From: Actinomadura litoris
Lineage (GTDB): Bacteria > Actinomycetota > Actinomycetes > Streptosporangiales > Streptosporangiaceae
Reading direction: 5' to 3'
Assembly (NCBI RefSeq): GCF_009733595.1
Contig: NZ_WOFH01000012.1
Location: 1 to 64,000, forward strand
DNA: 64,000 nucleotides
Shown here: positions 44,929-53,751 of the stretch, one piece after another
Layout: every line of letters begins with the position of its first letter
How positions within the stretch are numbered: the first letter of the stretch is position 1
Made by a program: the position numbers and the translations under genes
Notes under the pieces: model-generated
The model's database searches: none
Seen by the model: only the letters and a program-made list of their open reading frames with translations
Told to the model about the DNA's origin: nothing

Positions 44929-45012
44929 AGCCGCCAGGCGAGTGTCTTGGGCCGTGACTTAATGAACACAGCCGCCAGGCGAGCCCCCTTGGGCCGAGGC
45001 TTCAGTCAACAC
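44929..45012. repeat. Imperfect 42-bp direct duplication at the 3' end of the LuxR gene
   Basis: Copy one, 44929-44969 (41 bp), and copy two, 44970-45012 (43 bp), start with the same AGCCGCCAGGCGAG and end in AACAC; a third start AGCCGCC follows. The duplication is adjacent to the end of the reading frame and supplies the last residues of the protein and the stop. Confidence 0.8.
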
Positions 45013-47916
45013 AGCCGCCGTCGCGAAGAGCCGCTGCCGGTGCGCGGTCGCGGCGGCCTCGCCCCGGTTGGCGACGCCCAGCTTGCCGAGGATGTTGGAG
45101 ACGTGGACGCTGGCCGTCTTCACCGAGATGAACAGCGCCTCGGCGATGTCGCGGTTGCTGCGGCCCTCCGACACCAGGCGCAGCACCTCGTACTCGCGGG
45201 GCGTCAGGCCGAGCGGCGCGGTGGCCTCGGCGCCCGCCCGGCGCGGGGCGCGGACGCGGCGGCGCAGCTCGTCGATCCGGGAGCCGAGCGGGGCCGCGCC
45301 GAGTCCGGCGGCGAGCCCGGTGGCCGTCTGGAGCCGGACGGCGGCGCCGTCGTGGTCGCCGCCCGCCAGCGCGGCCTCGGCGGCGGCGGTCAGCGCCTCG
45401 GCCCGGGGGTAGGGGTTGCCGAGCCTCTCCCACGCGGCGGCGGCCGCGTCCCACGCGGCCAGGTCGAGGACGCCGCGCCCGCGCGCGGCCTCGGCGACGA
45501 ACGTGAGGCGCATGGCCTCCAGCAGCGGGCCGCCGGTGTGCAGCGTGGCGGTGCGCCCGACGATCGCCTCCAGATCGGCGGCCGCGGCGTCGCCGAGTTC
45601 GCCGCAGGCCCGCGCGCCGAGGCTGAGCACCGGCCACGCGTAGCGGGCGTCGTCGGGCAGCCCCGCCTGGTCGACGACCTGGCGGGCCGCGGCGATCACG
45701 GCGTCGTGCCGGCCCTCGGCGAGGGCCATCCGCGCCTCCAGCCGGAGCGTCGCGAAGTAGTCCTGCGTCTTCAGCCACTTCATCTTGAGGTTCATGACCT
45801 CGCGGGCGCCCGCGAGCCGGTTGCGGGCGGTGTCGAGGTCGCCGCGCGCGAGCGCGATCTCCCCGTGCAGGACGAGCAGCGAGGTGCGGATCGTGATGGC
45901 CGGGTCCTGCTCGATCGCGTGCCCGAGGACGGCGAGGGCCTCGTCCCAGCGGCCGAGGGACACCAGCGGCTCGGCCTGGTTGATGCACAGGAACGTGCCC
46001 TGGGTGCGGCTGACCCCGTACTCGCGGGCCTGCTCCTTGCCGCGCCTGGCGACGCCCTCGGCCTCCTCGTGGCGGCCCGCGCCCTCCAGGTAGTGGGATT
46101 TGATCACCGCGTAGCGCAGCGCGACCCGGTGGTTGCCGCTGCGCAGCGCCGCCTCCTCGACCTCGTGGATCTGGATCGGGTCGTTGCCGTAGTCGATGTC
46201 GGCGCAGAACAGCGTCATCAGCGCCTCGGCCTCGGTGACCACGTCGTTCATCTCGCGGGCGATCGCGAGGGACTCCTCGGCGGCCGCGCGGGCCTGGCCG
46301 ATGTCGGTGGTGAGCCGGACGTAGGTCGCGAGCGTGGACAGCACCCGGGCGCGCAGCGCGGTCGGCGGCGCGCCGTCCAGCGCCGTCACCGCGGTGCGGA
46401 GGTCCTCGACGAAGCCGGGCCGCGCGAGCTGGTAGCGCATGCGGGCCCGCCACTCCAGCATGGACGCGGCGCGGACGCCGATGCCCTCGGCCTCCTCGAT
46501 CTCGCGGAGCGCGGCGGTGGCGAGCTTGACGCCCCGGTCGTACTCGCCGGCCTGGTCGGCGGCGGAGGTGGCGTCCTCCAGCACCTTGACGTGGTCGGCG
46601 CCGATCCGCGTCGCGGCGTCGGGGACGCGGTCCCACAGTTCGAGGACGCGGGAGAGCATCGTGAGGCACTCGGCGTAGGCGAGGGCCTTGCGGGCGTCGG
46701 CGGCGGCGCGCCAGGAGGCGACCAGCGCCCAGGTGGCGTCGTGCGCGGCGAGCCAGTGGTGGCTCAGCTCGACCCAGAGCCGCCCGGACGGGACGAGCCC
46801 CGGGTCGTTCTCCAGCGCCTGCGCGTACCGGGTGTGCAGGCGCGTGTACTCGCCGGGCAGCAGGTCGTCGTGCACGGCCTCGCGGATCAGCGCGTGCCGG
46901 AAGGCGTAGCCGTCGCCGTCGACGACCAGCACGTTCGCGGCGACGGCGGGGCGCAGCACCCGGGTCAGCGCGGTGTCGTCGAGCCCGGACACGGCGGCCA
47001 GCAGCGCGTGCTCGATGCGGGTGCCGCCGCCGCTGGCGTCGCGCAGGACGTCCTGCGTCTCCTCGGGGAGCCGCTGGACGCCCGCGAGCAGCAGGTCGCG
47101 CAGGGACTCGGGCAGCTCGCAGGCGAGCGTGCCGTCGTCGTCCAGCAGCGCCTCGACGAACAGCGGGTTCCCCTCGCTGCGCGCGGCGATCCGCTCGACG
47201 AGGCCGGGCGCCGGGGCGCTGCCGAGGGCGTCGGCGACGAGCGCGCCGACGTCGGTGCGCGACAGGCGGGTGAGGTCGAGGCGGCGGACGCGGTCGGTGC
47301 GCTCCAGCGCGCCCAGCAGCGGCCGGAGCGGATGCGTGCGGTGCAGCTCGTCGGTGCGGTAGGTCACCACGATCAGCAGCGGCACCGCGCCCATGTTGCG
47401 GACGAGGAAGGCGAGCAGGTCGCGGGTGGAGCGGTCGGCCCAGTGCGCGTCCTCGATCACGAGCACGACCGGGCCGCGCTCGGCCAGCCGCTCCAGCAGG
47501 ACCAGCACGACCTCGAACAGGCGGGCCCGCTCCTCACCGGAGGCGGCGTCGCTCTCGGGCTCGCCGAACTCGGGCAGCAGCCGGGCGAGGCCGCCGGTGT
47601 CGCCGCGCGGGACGAGCCCGGCGACGCCGTCGATGCCGATGTCGCGGACCAGGCCGCGCAGCACGGTGGTGAACGGCGCGAACGGCAGGCCGTCGGAGCC
47701 GAGCTCCAGGCAGCCGCCGATCAGCAGCCGGGCGCGCGGCCCCGCGCCGGCGGGCTCGTGCAGCCGGGCGGCGAACTCGCGGATCAACCGGGTCTTGCCC
47801 AGGCCGGCCTCGCCGCCGAGCAGGACGGCGCCCGGGGCGGCGGCGAGGGCGCCCTCCAGCTCGGCCAGCTCGGCCGACCTGCCGACCAGCACCGGACCCA
47901 TCGCACGTACGTTCAC
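44959..47916 (-). CDS. LuxR-family AAA ATPase regulator (LAL type)
   Basis: A 985-residue regulator. Walker A GGEAGLGKT at 34-42, a Walker-B-like VVLVIEDAHWADRS, an AAA lid and TPR-like helical repeats through about residue 880, and a C-terminal LuxR helix-turn-helix (about 905-965: LTPREYEVLRLVSEGRSNRDIAEALFISVKTASVH). Such large LAL regulators usually govern specialised pathways or nutrient responses. The C-terminal approximately 14 residues come from the adjacent duplication. The GTG start at 47916 is uncertain; ATG 47901 is close by. It is the same class as Rv0890c, which I recall next to citA in mycobacteria. Confidence 0.92.
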   Translation of the reverse strand: MNVRAMGPVLVGRSAELAELEGALAAAPGAVLLGGEAGLGKTRLIREFAARLHEPAGAGPRARLLIGGCLELGSDGLPFAPFTTVLRGLVRDIGIDGVAGLVPRGDTGGLARLLPEFGEPESDAASGEERARLFEVVLVLLERLAERGPVVLVIEDAHWADRSTRDLLAFLVRNMGAVPLLIVVTYRTDELHRTHPLRPLLGALERTDRVRRLDLTRLSRTDVGALVADALGSAPAPGLVERIAARSEGNPLFVEALLDDDGTLACELPESLRDLLLAGVQRLPEETQDVLRDASGGGTRIEHALLAAVSGLDDTALTRVLRPAVAANVLVVDGDGYAFRHALIREAVHDDLLPGEYTRLHTRYAQALENDPGLVPSGRLWVELSHHWLAAHDATWALVASWRAAADARKALAYAECLTMLSRVLELWDRVPDAATRIGADHVKVLEDATSAADQAGEYDRGVKLATAALREIEEAEGIGVRAASMLEWRARMRYQLARPGFVEDLRTAVTALDGAPPTALRARVLSTLATYVRLTTDIGQARAAAEESLAIAREMNDVVTEAEALMTLFCADIDYGNDPIQIHEVEEAALRSGNHRVALRYAVIKSHYLEGAGRHEEAEGVARRGKEQAREYGVSRTQGTFLCINQAEPLVSLGRWDEALAVLGHAIEQDPAITIRTSLLVLHGEIALARGDLDTARNRLAGAREVMNLKMKWLKTQDYFATLRLEARMALAEGRHDAVIAAARQVVDQAGLPDDARYAWPVLSLGARACGELGDAAAADLEAIVGRTATLHTGGPLLEAMRLTFVAEAARGRGVLDLAAWDAAAAAWERLGNPYPRAEALTAAAEAALAGGDHDGAAVRLQTATGLAAGLGAAPLGSRIDELRRRVRAPRRAGAEATAPLGLTPREYEVLRLVSEGRSNRDIAEALFISVKTASVHVSNILGKLGVANRGEAAATAHRQRLFATAAVLTEASAQGGSPGGCVH

Positions 47917-47958
47917 GTCACAAGCATGCCAAACGGATCCGACATTCCCACCCGGGTT

Positions 47959-49419
47959 TCACTCCGTGAGACGTTCCCGGCGGCCCCACGGGACGACCAG
48001 CGCCGCGGTCAGGCACGCGGCGACCACGAGAATGCCGAAACCGATGGTCAGCGCGGTGGTGTAGCCGTGCACGGTGGCGGCCTTCGCGGTGTGCCCGCCC
48101 GAGGCCAGGTAGGACGCGGTCGCGGTGGCGGCGATCGTGTTCAGCAGGGCGGTGCCGAGCGCGGCGCCGAGCTGCTGGGAGGCGTGGTAGGCGGCCGACG
48201 CGGCCCCGATGTCGTGCCATCTCATGCCCGCCGTGGCGAGGCTCGCGGTCGGCGGCATGACGCAGCCGAGGCCGAGGCCGGTGAGCACCAGCGCCGGGAC
48301 GAGGTAGGCCGGCAGGACGTGGCCGCTGTGCTCGGTCAGGCGGGTCAGGACGAGCATCCCGGCGGCCGCGGCGACCAGGCCCGGCACGATCAGCAGGCCG
48401 GGGGCGACGCGTCCGAGCAGCCGTCCGGCGATGAGCGTCGAGCCGACCAGCGCGGCGGCGGCGTTGATGATCAGCACGAGCCCCGCCTGGACCGGTGAGT
48501 ACCCGAGGACGCCCTGGGTGTAGTAGCTCATGAACAGGTAGAACCCGAACATCGCCAGGAACATCAGCGTGATCGACACGAACGCCCCGGCGCGGGCGCG
48601 GTGCAGCAGCACCCGCATCGGCAGCAGCGGGTGGGACGCGCGGACCTCGACCGCCGTGAACGCCACCAGCAGCACGACGCCGCAGTTCAGCAGCGTGATG
48701 ACCTTGACCGATCCCCAGCCGTGCGGCTCGGCCTCGTTGAAGGCGTAGACGACGCAGGCGAAGCCGGCGGCGCTGAGCAGGGCGCCGGGCACGTCCAGCC
48801 GCCCCTCGCGGAGGGGCCGGTCGCGGGGCACGAACACGGTGCCGAGGACGGCCAGCAGCGCCATCGGGACGTTGATGAACAGGCACCAGCGCCAGTCGGC
48901 GTACTCGGTCAGCAGCCCGCCCGCGATCAGCCCGACCGCCGACCCGGCCGCGCCGACGGCGGCGAACACCCCGAACGCCCGGCCGCGCTCGCCCGGCTCG
49001 GTGAACGTCGTCGTCAGCAGCGACAGCCCGGCGGGCGCGAGCGCGGCGGCGAACACCCCCTGCGCGGCGCGGGCGCCGAACAGCAGGCCCGGCTCGGTGG
49101 CGGCCCCGCCGAGCGCGGACGCGGCGGCGAAGCCCACGAGCCCGGCGACGAACGTCCGCCGGTGGCCGAGCGCGCCGCTGACCCGGCCGCCGATCAGCAG
49201 CAGCCCGCCGAAGGCCAGCGCGTAGGCGGTGACGGCCCACTGCCGGCTCGCGTCGGACATGCCGAGCGACTCCTGCGCCGAGGGCAGCGCGATGTTCACG
49301 ATCGTCCCGTCCAGGACGACGAGGAGCTGGGCCGCGCTCACCGCCGCCAGCGTCCACCACCGCCGTCCGGCCACCGGCTCCCCGGTGCCGGGCTCCACCG
49401 TCTCGGTCTCCACGGCCAT
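47959..49419 (-). CDS. DHA2-type MFS drug exporter (TetR-controlled)
   Basis: A 486-residue transporter with about 14 membrane helices. Family hallmarks are QLLVVLDGTIVNIALPSAQ, GGRVSGALGHRRTFVAG and the later AAYHASQQLGAALGTALL. It belongs to the EmrB/QacA-type drug and antibiotic exporters. GAGGAG is directly before the ATG at 49419, and a GTG six bases downstream (49413) has better spacing. The tetR gene is divergent, and the perfect 19-bp palindrome between them indicates regulated efflux. Confidence 0.92.
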   Translation of the reverse strand: MAVETETVEPGTGEPVAGRRWWTLAAVSAAQLLVVLDGTIVNIALPSAQESLGMSDASRQWAVTAYALAFGGLLLIGGRVSGALGHRRTFVAGLVGFAAASALGGAATEPGLLFGARAAQGVFAAALAPAGLSLLTTTFTEPGERGRAFGVFAAVGAAGSAVGLIAGGLLTEYADWRWCLFINVPMALLAVLGTVFVPRDRPLREGRLDVPGALLSAAGFACVVYAFNEAEPHGWGSVKVITLLNCGVVLLVAFTAVEVRASHPLLPMRVLLHRARAGAFVSITLMFLAMFGFYLFMSYYTQGVLGYSPVQAGLVLIINAAAALVGSTLIAGRLLGRVAPGLLIVPGLVAAAAGMLVLTRLTEHSGHVLPAYLVPALVLTGLGLGCVMPPTASLATAGMRWHDIGAASAAYHASQQLGAALGTALLNTIAATATASYLASGGHTAKAATVHGYTTALTIGFGILVVAACLTAALVVPWGRRERLTE

Positions 49420-49444
49420 CTCCTCGTCTAACGTCGTTTGAGAC

Positions 49445-49463
49445 TCCCTAACAGTGTTAGGGA
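49445..49463. promoter_or_regulatory. Perfect palindromic TetR operator
   Basis: TCCCTAACA-G-TGTTAGGGA has 9-bp arms around one base. It lies between the divergent exporter and tetR starts, overlapping the likely promoter region, which is the classic layout for autoregulated drug-efflux repression. Confidence 0.85.
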
Positions 49464-49527
49464 CGGCGAACACGGTACTACACTCGCCGTGCCGGTCCGG
49501 GCGCTGAATGTGGAGAGAAGGGGCGCG

Positions 49528-50232
49528 ATGAGCGAGCCGAAGGACGGGGTACGGAGCGTCTGGCTGCGCCCGCGCCGCACGCGGAAGGGCGAGCCGCCGC
49601 TGACGCTCGCCCGCATCGTCGAGGCGGCCGTCGCGCTGCTGGACGAGGAGGGCATCGACCGGCTCACCATGCGCCGCCTCGCCGAGCGGCTGGCGGTCGT
49701 CGCGCCCTCGCTGTACTGGCACGTCGACACCAAGGACGACGTGATCGACCTGGCCGTGGACGCGATCTTCGGCGAGGTTCCGCCCGGGACCGCGCCCGGC
49801 GGGGGGTGGCGGGAGGACGTCGCGTCCGTCCTGGCCGCCTGGCGGGCCGCGCTGCTGCGGCACCCGTGGGCCGCCGCCGTCCCGGCCCGGCAGCGGCCGA
49901 CGATCGGCCCCAACTTCCTCGCCTGGATGGAGATCCTCCAGTCGACGCTGGCCCGCGCCGGGTTCTCCGGGAAGGGACTCGCGGCGGCGACCTGGGCGCT
50001 CTACAACCACGTGATGGGCTCCGCGTCCACCGAGGCCGCCCTGCGGATCACCGACGCGGAGCGCGACCTCGGCCAGCGGCAGCTCCGCGCGGACGGCCGG
50101 TACCCGACGCTCGCCGCCAACGGCTACCTGTACGACGACGACTGGGACGGCAGCTTCAGCACCGGCCTCGACTACCTCCTGGACGGCCTCCAGGCCCAGC
50201 TGGCCGCGACTCAGGGCAGCGGCCCCCGGTAG
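49528..50232 (+). CDS. TetR-family regulator (TetR_C type) of the exporter
   Basis: A 234-residue TetR repressor. DNA-binding domain at about 28-75 (TLARIVEAAVALLDEEGIDRL, MRRLAERLAVVAPSLYWHV). The ligand-binding domain includes the characteristic ASTEAALRITDAERD and GYLYDDDWDG-like segments. ATG follows GAAGGGG. It most likely represses the divergent exporter and is relieved by the exported drug. Confidence 0.92.
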   Translation: MSEPKDGVRSVWLRPRRTRKGEPPLTLARIVEAAVALLDEEGIDRLTMRRLAERLAVVAPSLYWHVDTKDDVIDLAVDAIFGEVPPGTAPGGGWREDVASVLAAWRAALLRHPWAAAVPARQRPTIGPNFLAWMEILQSTLARAGFSGKGLAAATWALYNHVMGSASTEAALRITDAERDLGQRQLRADGRYPTLAANGYLYDDDWDGSFSTGLDYLLDGLQAQLAATQGSGPR

Positions 50233-50381
50233 ACCGCCCCCGCCGGGTGGGAGCGCCGGGGGCGCGCGTGCCCAGGCGCCCGCGACGTCCGGCTCCCGGC
50301 ACGCGCTGAGCGCGGAGGACGCGGCCCCCGAGGCGCGTCCTCCGCACATACGGCTCTTCTCCGTCCCGGCCGGGGGCCGGG

Positions 50382-51440
50382 TCAGGAGATGCGGCGGCGG
50401 ACCCAGTAGAAGCAGAACCCGGAGAGCCCCAGGGCGAGGAGGGCGAACAGGCCGGTCTCCGCCCACTGGAGGGGCCAGAACCGGTCTCCGGGCTGGTAGG
50501 TCACGTGCTGCCGGTAGCCGAGCCGGGCGATCTCGGCGTAGCACTTCTCGGCCGGGCCGCGACCGGAACCGTCGACGGACTCCTTCCCGTCGGGCACGGT
50601 CGTCGGCGGCGGGGGCGCGCAGGCGCCCGCGGCGAGGCTGACGGGCAGGCTCTTCACCTTCCGCCCGGACGCGTCGACCGTGTAGTCGGACAGCACCCAG
50701 GCGCCCGGCTCGTCCACCCTCGCCCGCACGGTCAGGGTCGTCTCGGCCAGGGAGATGCCCTGCATGTTCTCGGGGGTGATCGTGACCGTCCTCTCCACGG
50801 GCGTGATGAGGTTCGGCCTGACGTACTGCGGGACGGCGAGCTGGAGCCCGGCGAAGACGGCGAGCGTGACCGCCATCGCGGGCAGCGTCCGGCGGATCAG
50901 GACCCCGGCGGTGACGCCGAGCGCGAACGCGAACGCCGCGTAGCCGATCGGCGCGATGCCGCGCGCGTCGAACATCACCGGCGACAGCCGCGGGAACCGG
51001 TCGGCGCCGGCCTTGTCCAGCGGGTCCGACCACCAGGTCGCGATGGCGACCGCGAGCCCGGCGGCGGCCATCGAGGCCAGCCCGATGACACCGAGCTTGA
51101 CGGCCAGCCAGCGGCTCCGGGACACGCTCTGGTTCCAGGCGAGCCGGTGCGTGCCCGCCTCGATCTCCCGGGTGATGAGCGGCGCCCCCCAGAAGGCCCC
51201 GATCAGGCCGGGGAGGCCGACCACCACCGTGACCAGCCCGGTGAACCAGCTCTGGTGGTCGTCGAAGAACTGGAGCTTGAAGCGCTCGCAGCCGCCGGTC
51301 GCGGTGCAGGACGCGATGCCGTCGGCGTAGTCGTCGACCAGGTCGATGCGGGTGAGCGCCAGGAGGGCGGTGACGGCGACGAGGGTGGCGAGCGCCACCG
51401 TGGCCTGGAGCCGGAACTGCCGCAGCGTGAGCCAGATCAT
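50382..51440 (-). CDS. ABC transporter permease
   Basis: A 352-residue membrane protein with about six hydrophobic segments. An extracellular loop of about 90 residues (from ITPENMQGISL to YQPGDRFWPLQW) contains two or more cysteines and a CAPPPPTT stretch. ATGA overlap with the ATPase stop shows coupling. It probably forms an exporter of YtrB-type class. Confidence 0.88.
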   Translation of the reverse strand: MIWLTLRQFRLQATVALATLVAVTALLALTRIDLVDDYADGIASCTATGGCERFKLQFFDDHQSWFTGLVTVVVGLPGLIGAFWGAPLITREIEAGTHRLAWNQSVSRSRWLAVKLGVIGLASMAAAGLAVAIATWWSDPLDKAGADRFPRLSPVMFDARGIAPIGYAAFAFALGVTAGVLIRRTLPAMAVTLAVFAGLQLAVPQYVRPNLITPVERTVTITPENMQGISLAETTLTVRARVDEPGAWVLSDYTVDASGRKVKSLPVSLAAGACAPPPPTTVPDGKESVDGSGRGPAEKCYAEIARLGYRQHVTYQPGDRFWPLQWAETGLFALLALGLSGFCFYWVRRRIS

Positions 51441-52321
51441 CGGAGCGCCTCCAGGGCCGGACGGTCCTCGGTCTTCGGGGTCATGTACGCGAGCACGAGG
51501 TCCTCCAGGCCGACCTCGCCGACCGTCCAGGCGGGGTCGTGGATCGGTCCGTCGGTCCGCACGACGAACGTGCTCTGCCGGTCGGTGTGGCTGGCCGAGA
51601 CGACGTGCTGGCCGGAGGGGAGCCGCGCGGCGTCGCGGCGCGGGCCGGTGAGCCGGTGGTGGGCGGTGAGCAGGTCGTCGACGTCGCCCGCCACCCGGAC
51701 GCGGGAGTCCACGACCACGACGAGGTGGTCGCAGACGCGCTCCAGGTCCGACATGAGGTGCGAGGAGAGCACGACGCTGATCGAGTGCTCCGCGACCGCC
51801 TCCATCAGCGAGGCGAGGAACTCGCGCCGCGCGAGCGGGTCGAGCGCGGCGACCGGCTCGTCCAGGATCAGCAGTTCGGGGCGCTTGGCGATGCCGAGCG
51901 TGAGCGCGAGCTGCGCCCGCTGGCCGCCCGACAGCCGTCCGGCCCGCCGCGCGGGGTCCAGGCCGAGGCGCTCGATCCGGTCGCGGGCGAGCGCCGCGTC
52001 CCAGCCCGGGTTGAGGCGGGCGCCGAGCCGCAGGTGGTCGGCGACGGTCAGGCTCGCGTAGGTCGGGGTGTCCTGCGCGACGAAGCCGACCTTGGCGAGC
52101 TGCGCGGGGCCGCTCGCGGGGCGTCCGCCGAGCACCTCGATCGTGCCCGCCGACGGCGCGAGCTGCCCGACCACCATGTTCAGCAGCGTCGTCTTGCCCG
52201 CGCCGTTCGGGCCGACGAGCCCGACGACGCGTCCGGCGGGGATGGCGAGGTCGCAGTCGCGCAGCGCCCAGCGCCGCCCGTACTTCCTGCCGAGGCCCTC
52301 GGTCCTCACGACGGCGGTCAT
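51437..52321 (-). CDS. ABC transporter ATP-binding protein
   Basis: A 294-residue ATPase with Walker A GPNGAGKTT, signature LSGGQRAQ, Walker B LLILDEPVAALDP and the H-loop SSH. Overlaps the GntR and permease genes by 4 bp on each side, so all three form a translationally coupled operon. Confidence 0.95.
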   Translation of the reverse strand: MTAVVRTEGLGRKYGRRWALRDCDLAIPAGRVVGLVGPNGAGKTTLLNMVVGQLAPSAGTIEVLGGRPASGPAQLAKVGFVAQDTPTYASLTVADHLRLGARLNPGWDAALARDRIERLGLDPARRAGRLSGGQRAQLALTLGIAKRPELLILDEPVAALDPLARREFLASLMEAVAEHSISVVLSSHLMSDLERVCDHLVVVVDSRVRVAGDVDDLLTAHHRLTGPRRDAARLPSGQHVVSASHTDRQSTFVVRTDGPIHDPAWTVGEVGLEDLVLAYMTPKTEDRPALEALR

Positions 52322-52710
52322 GCTATGTCCTCCTGAGCGGCGGCCCGAAAGGTCGTCATGAACAGCGCCTCGATGCTCTCGTCGTCCAGCCCGGCGAGCC
52401 GCGCCTTGGCCAGCCAGCGCCGCAGGTCCTGCCGCAGCGGCCCGTGCGCGGCGAGCGAGCCGCCCGCGAGCGAGCGGGTCACGAACGTCCCGACCCCCGG
52501 CCGCGCCGCGACGAGCCCCTCGTGCTCCAGCTCGCGGTACGCCTTCAGCACGGTGTTGGGGTTGATCGCGAGCTGCGCCACGACGTCCTTGACCGTCGGG
52601 AGCTGGTCGCCCTCGCGCAGCAGGTCGAGCCGGAGCGCGTGCCGGACCTGCCGGACGAGCTGCATGTACGGGGAGACCCCCGAGCCGGCGTCCAGATGGA
52701 ACTCGATCAC
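52318..52710 (-). CDS. GntR-family regulator, YtrA subfamily
   Basis: A 130-residue regulator, with winged helix residues 5-75 (SPYMQLVRQVRHAL, PTVKDVVAQLAINPNTVLKAYRELEHEGLV) and a short two-helix tail. Such YtrA regulators control a downstream ABC transporter and respond to cell-envelope antibiotics. I prefer GTG 52710 because GGAGG stands 5 bp before it and known members start V/M-I-E-F-H; the ATG 12 bp upstream overlaps that site. CTAG half-sites at 52735 and 52751 (13-bp spacer) may be its operator. Confidence 0.9.
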   Translation of the reverse strand: MIEFHLDAGSGVSPYMQLVRQVRHALRLDLLREGDQLPTVKDVVAQLAINPNTVLKAYRELEHEGLVAARPGVGTFVTRSLAGGSLAAHGPLRQDLRRWLAKARLAGLDDESIEALFMTTFRAAAQEDIA

Positions 52711-52819
52711 CAGCACCTCCATTTAATTAGGATGCTAGTACTTTAGATGTCTAGAGTGATCGCCTGTCAAGCGAACCGGTGACTTTGTGCCGGTGGCGGA
52801 CTTCGGCGATGCTGGGGTG

Positions 52820-53749
52820 GTGTCAACGGAGACTCTGAACGGCGTGGCCGAGCTGCGCGCGTTCCTGCGCGGGCTGCCCGGCGTCGACGAGGTCGGCGCG
52901 AGCGAGCGGGCCGCGCGGCTCGCGACGCGGTCGATCAAGACCTCGGCCAAGGCGGAGGCGATCGACCTGGCCATCTCGATGGTCGACCTGACCACCCTGG
53001 AGGGCGCCGACACGGCGGGGAAGGTCAGGGCGCTGTGCGCCAAGGCCGCGCACCCCGACCCGGCGGACGCGTCGGTGCCGCGCGTCGCGGCCGTGTGCGT
53101 CTACCCCGACATGGTGGACGTCGCGGTCCGCGCCCTGGACGGCACGGGCATCGGCGTCGCGAGCGTGGCGACGGCGTTCCCGTCCGGGCGGGCACCGCTC
53201 GCGGCCAAGCTCGCCGACACGCGCGCGGCGGTCGAGGCGGGCGCCGCCGAGATCGACATGGTCATCGACCGGGGCGCGTTCCTGTCCGGCGACCTCGGCA
53301 AGGTCTTCGACGAGATCGCGGCGGTCAAGGACGCGTGCGGCGCCGCGCACCTGAAGGTGATCCTGGAGACCGGGGAGCTGGCGACGCTCGACAACGTCCG
53401 CCGCGCCTCCTGGCTGGCGATGCGTGCGGGCGCCGACTTCATCAAGACCTCGACCGGCAAGGTCGCCCCGGCGGCGACGCTGCCGGTCACGCTGGTCATG
53501 CTGGAGGCGGTCCGCGACCACCGCGCCGCGACCGGCCGCCAGGTCGGCGTGAAACCGGCGGGCGGCATCCGGACGACCAAGGACGCCGTCAAGTACCTGG
53601 TGCTCGTGAACGAGACCGCCGGGCCCGACTGGCTGTCGCCGGAGTGGTTCCGGCTGGGCGCCTCCAGCGTGCTGAACGACCTGCTCATGCAGCGCCGCAA
53701 GCTGGCCACCGGCGCCTACCCCGGCCCCGACTACTTCACGCTGGACTGA
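52820..53749 (+). CDS. deoC: Deoxyribose-phosphate aldolase
   Basis: A 309-residue class I aldolase that splits 2-deoxyribose 5-phosphate into glyceraldehyde 3-phosphate and acetaldehyde. Catalytic residues align with E. coli: K209 Schiff base in FIKTSTGK (K167), K245 in VKPAGGIRT (K201) and D146 in EIDMV (D102). It is about 50 residues longer than E. coli DeoC, mainly at the N-terminus. GTG 52820 is chosen on homology; an earlier GTG 52787 is possible. It is followed 2 bp later by an aldehyde dehydrogenase, which can remove the acetaldehyde. Confidence 0.92.
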   Translation: MSTETLNGVAELRAFLRGLPGVDEVGASERAARLATRSIKTSAKAEAIDLAISMVDLTTLEGADTAGKVRALCAKAAHPDPADASVPRVAAVCVYPDMVDVAVRALDGTGIGVASVATAFPSGRAPLAAKLADTRAAVEAGAAEIDMVIDRGAFLSGDLGKVFDEIAAVKDACGAAHLKVILETGELATLDNVRRASWLAMRAGADFIKTSTGKVAPAATLPVTLVMLEAVRDHRAATGRQVGVKPAGGIRTTKDAVKYLVLVNETAGPDWLSPEWFRLGASSVLNDLLMQRRKLATGAYPGPDYFTLD

Positions 53750-53751
53750 TC

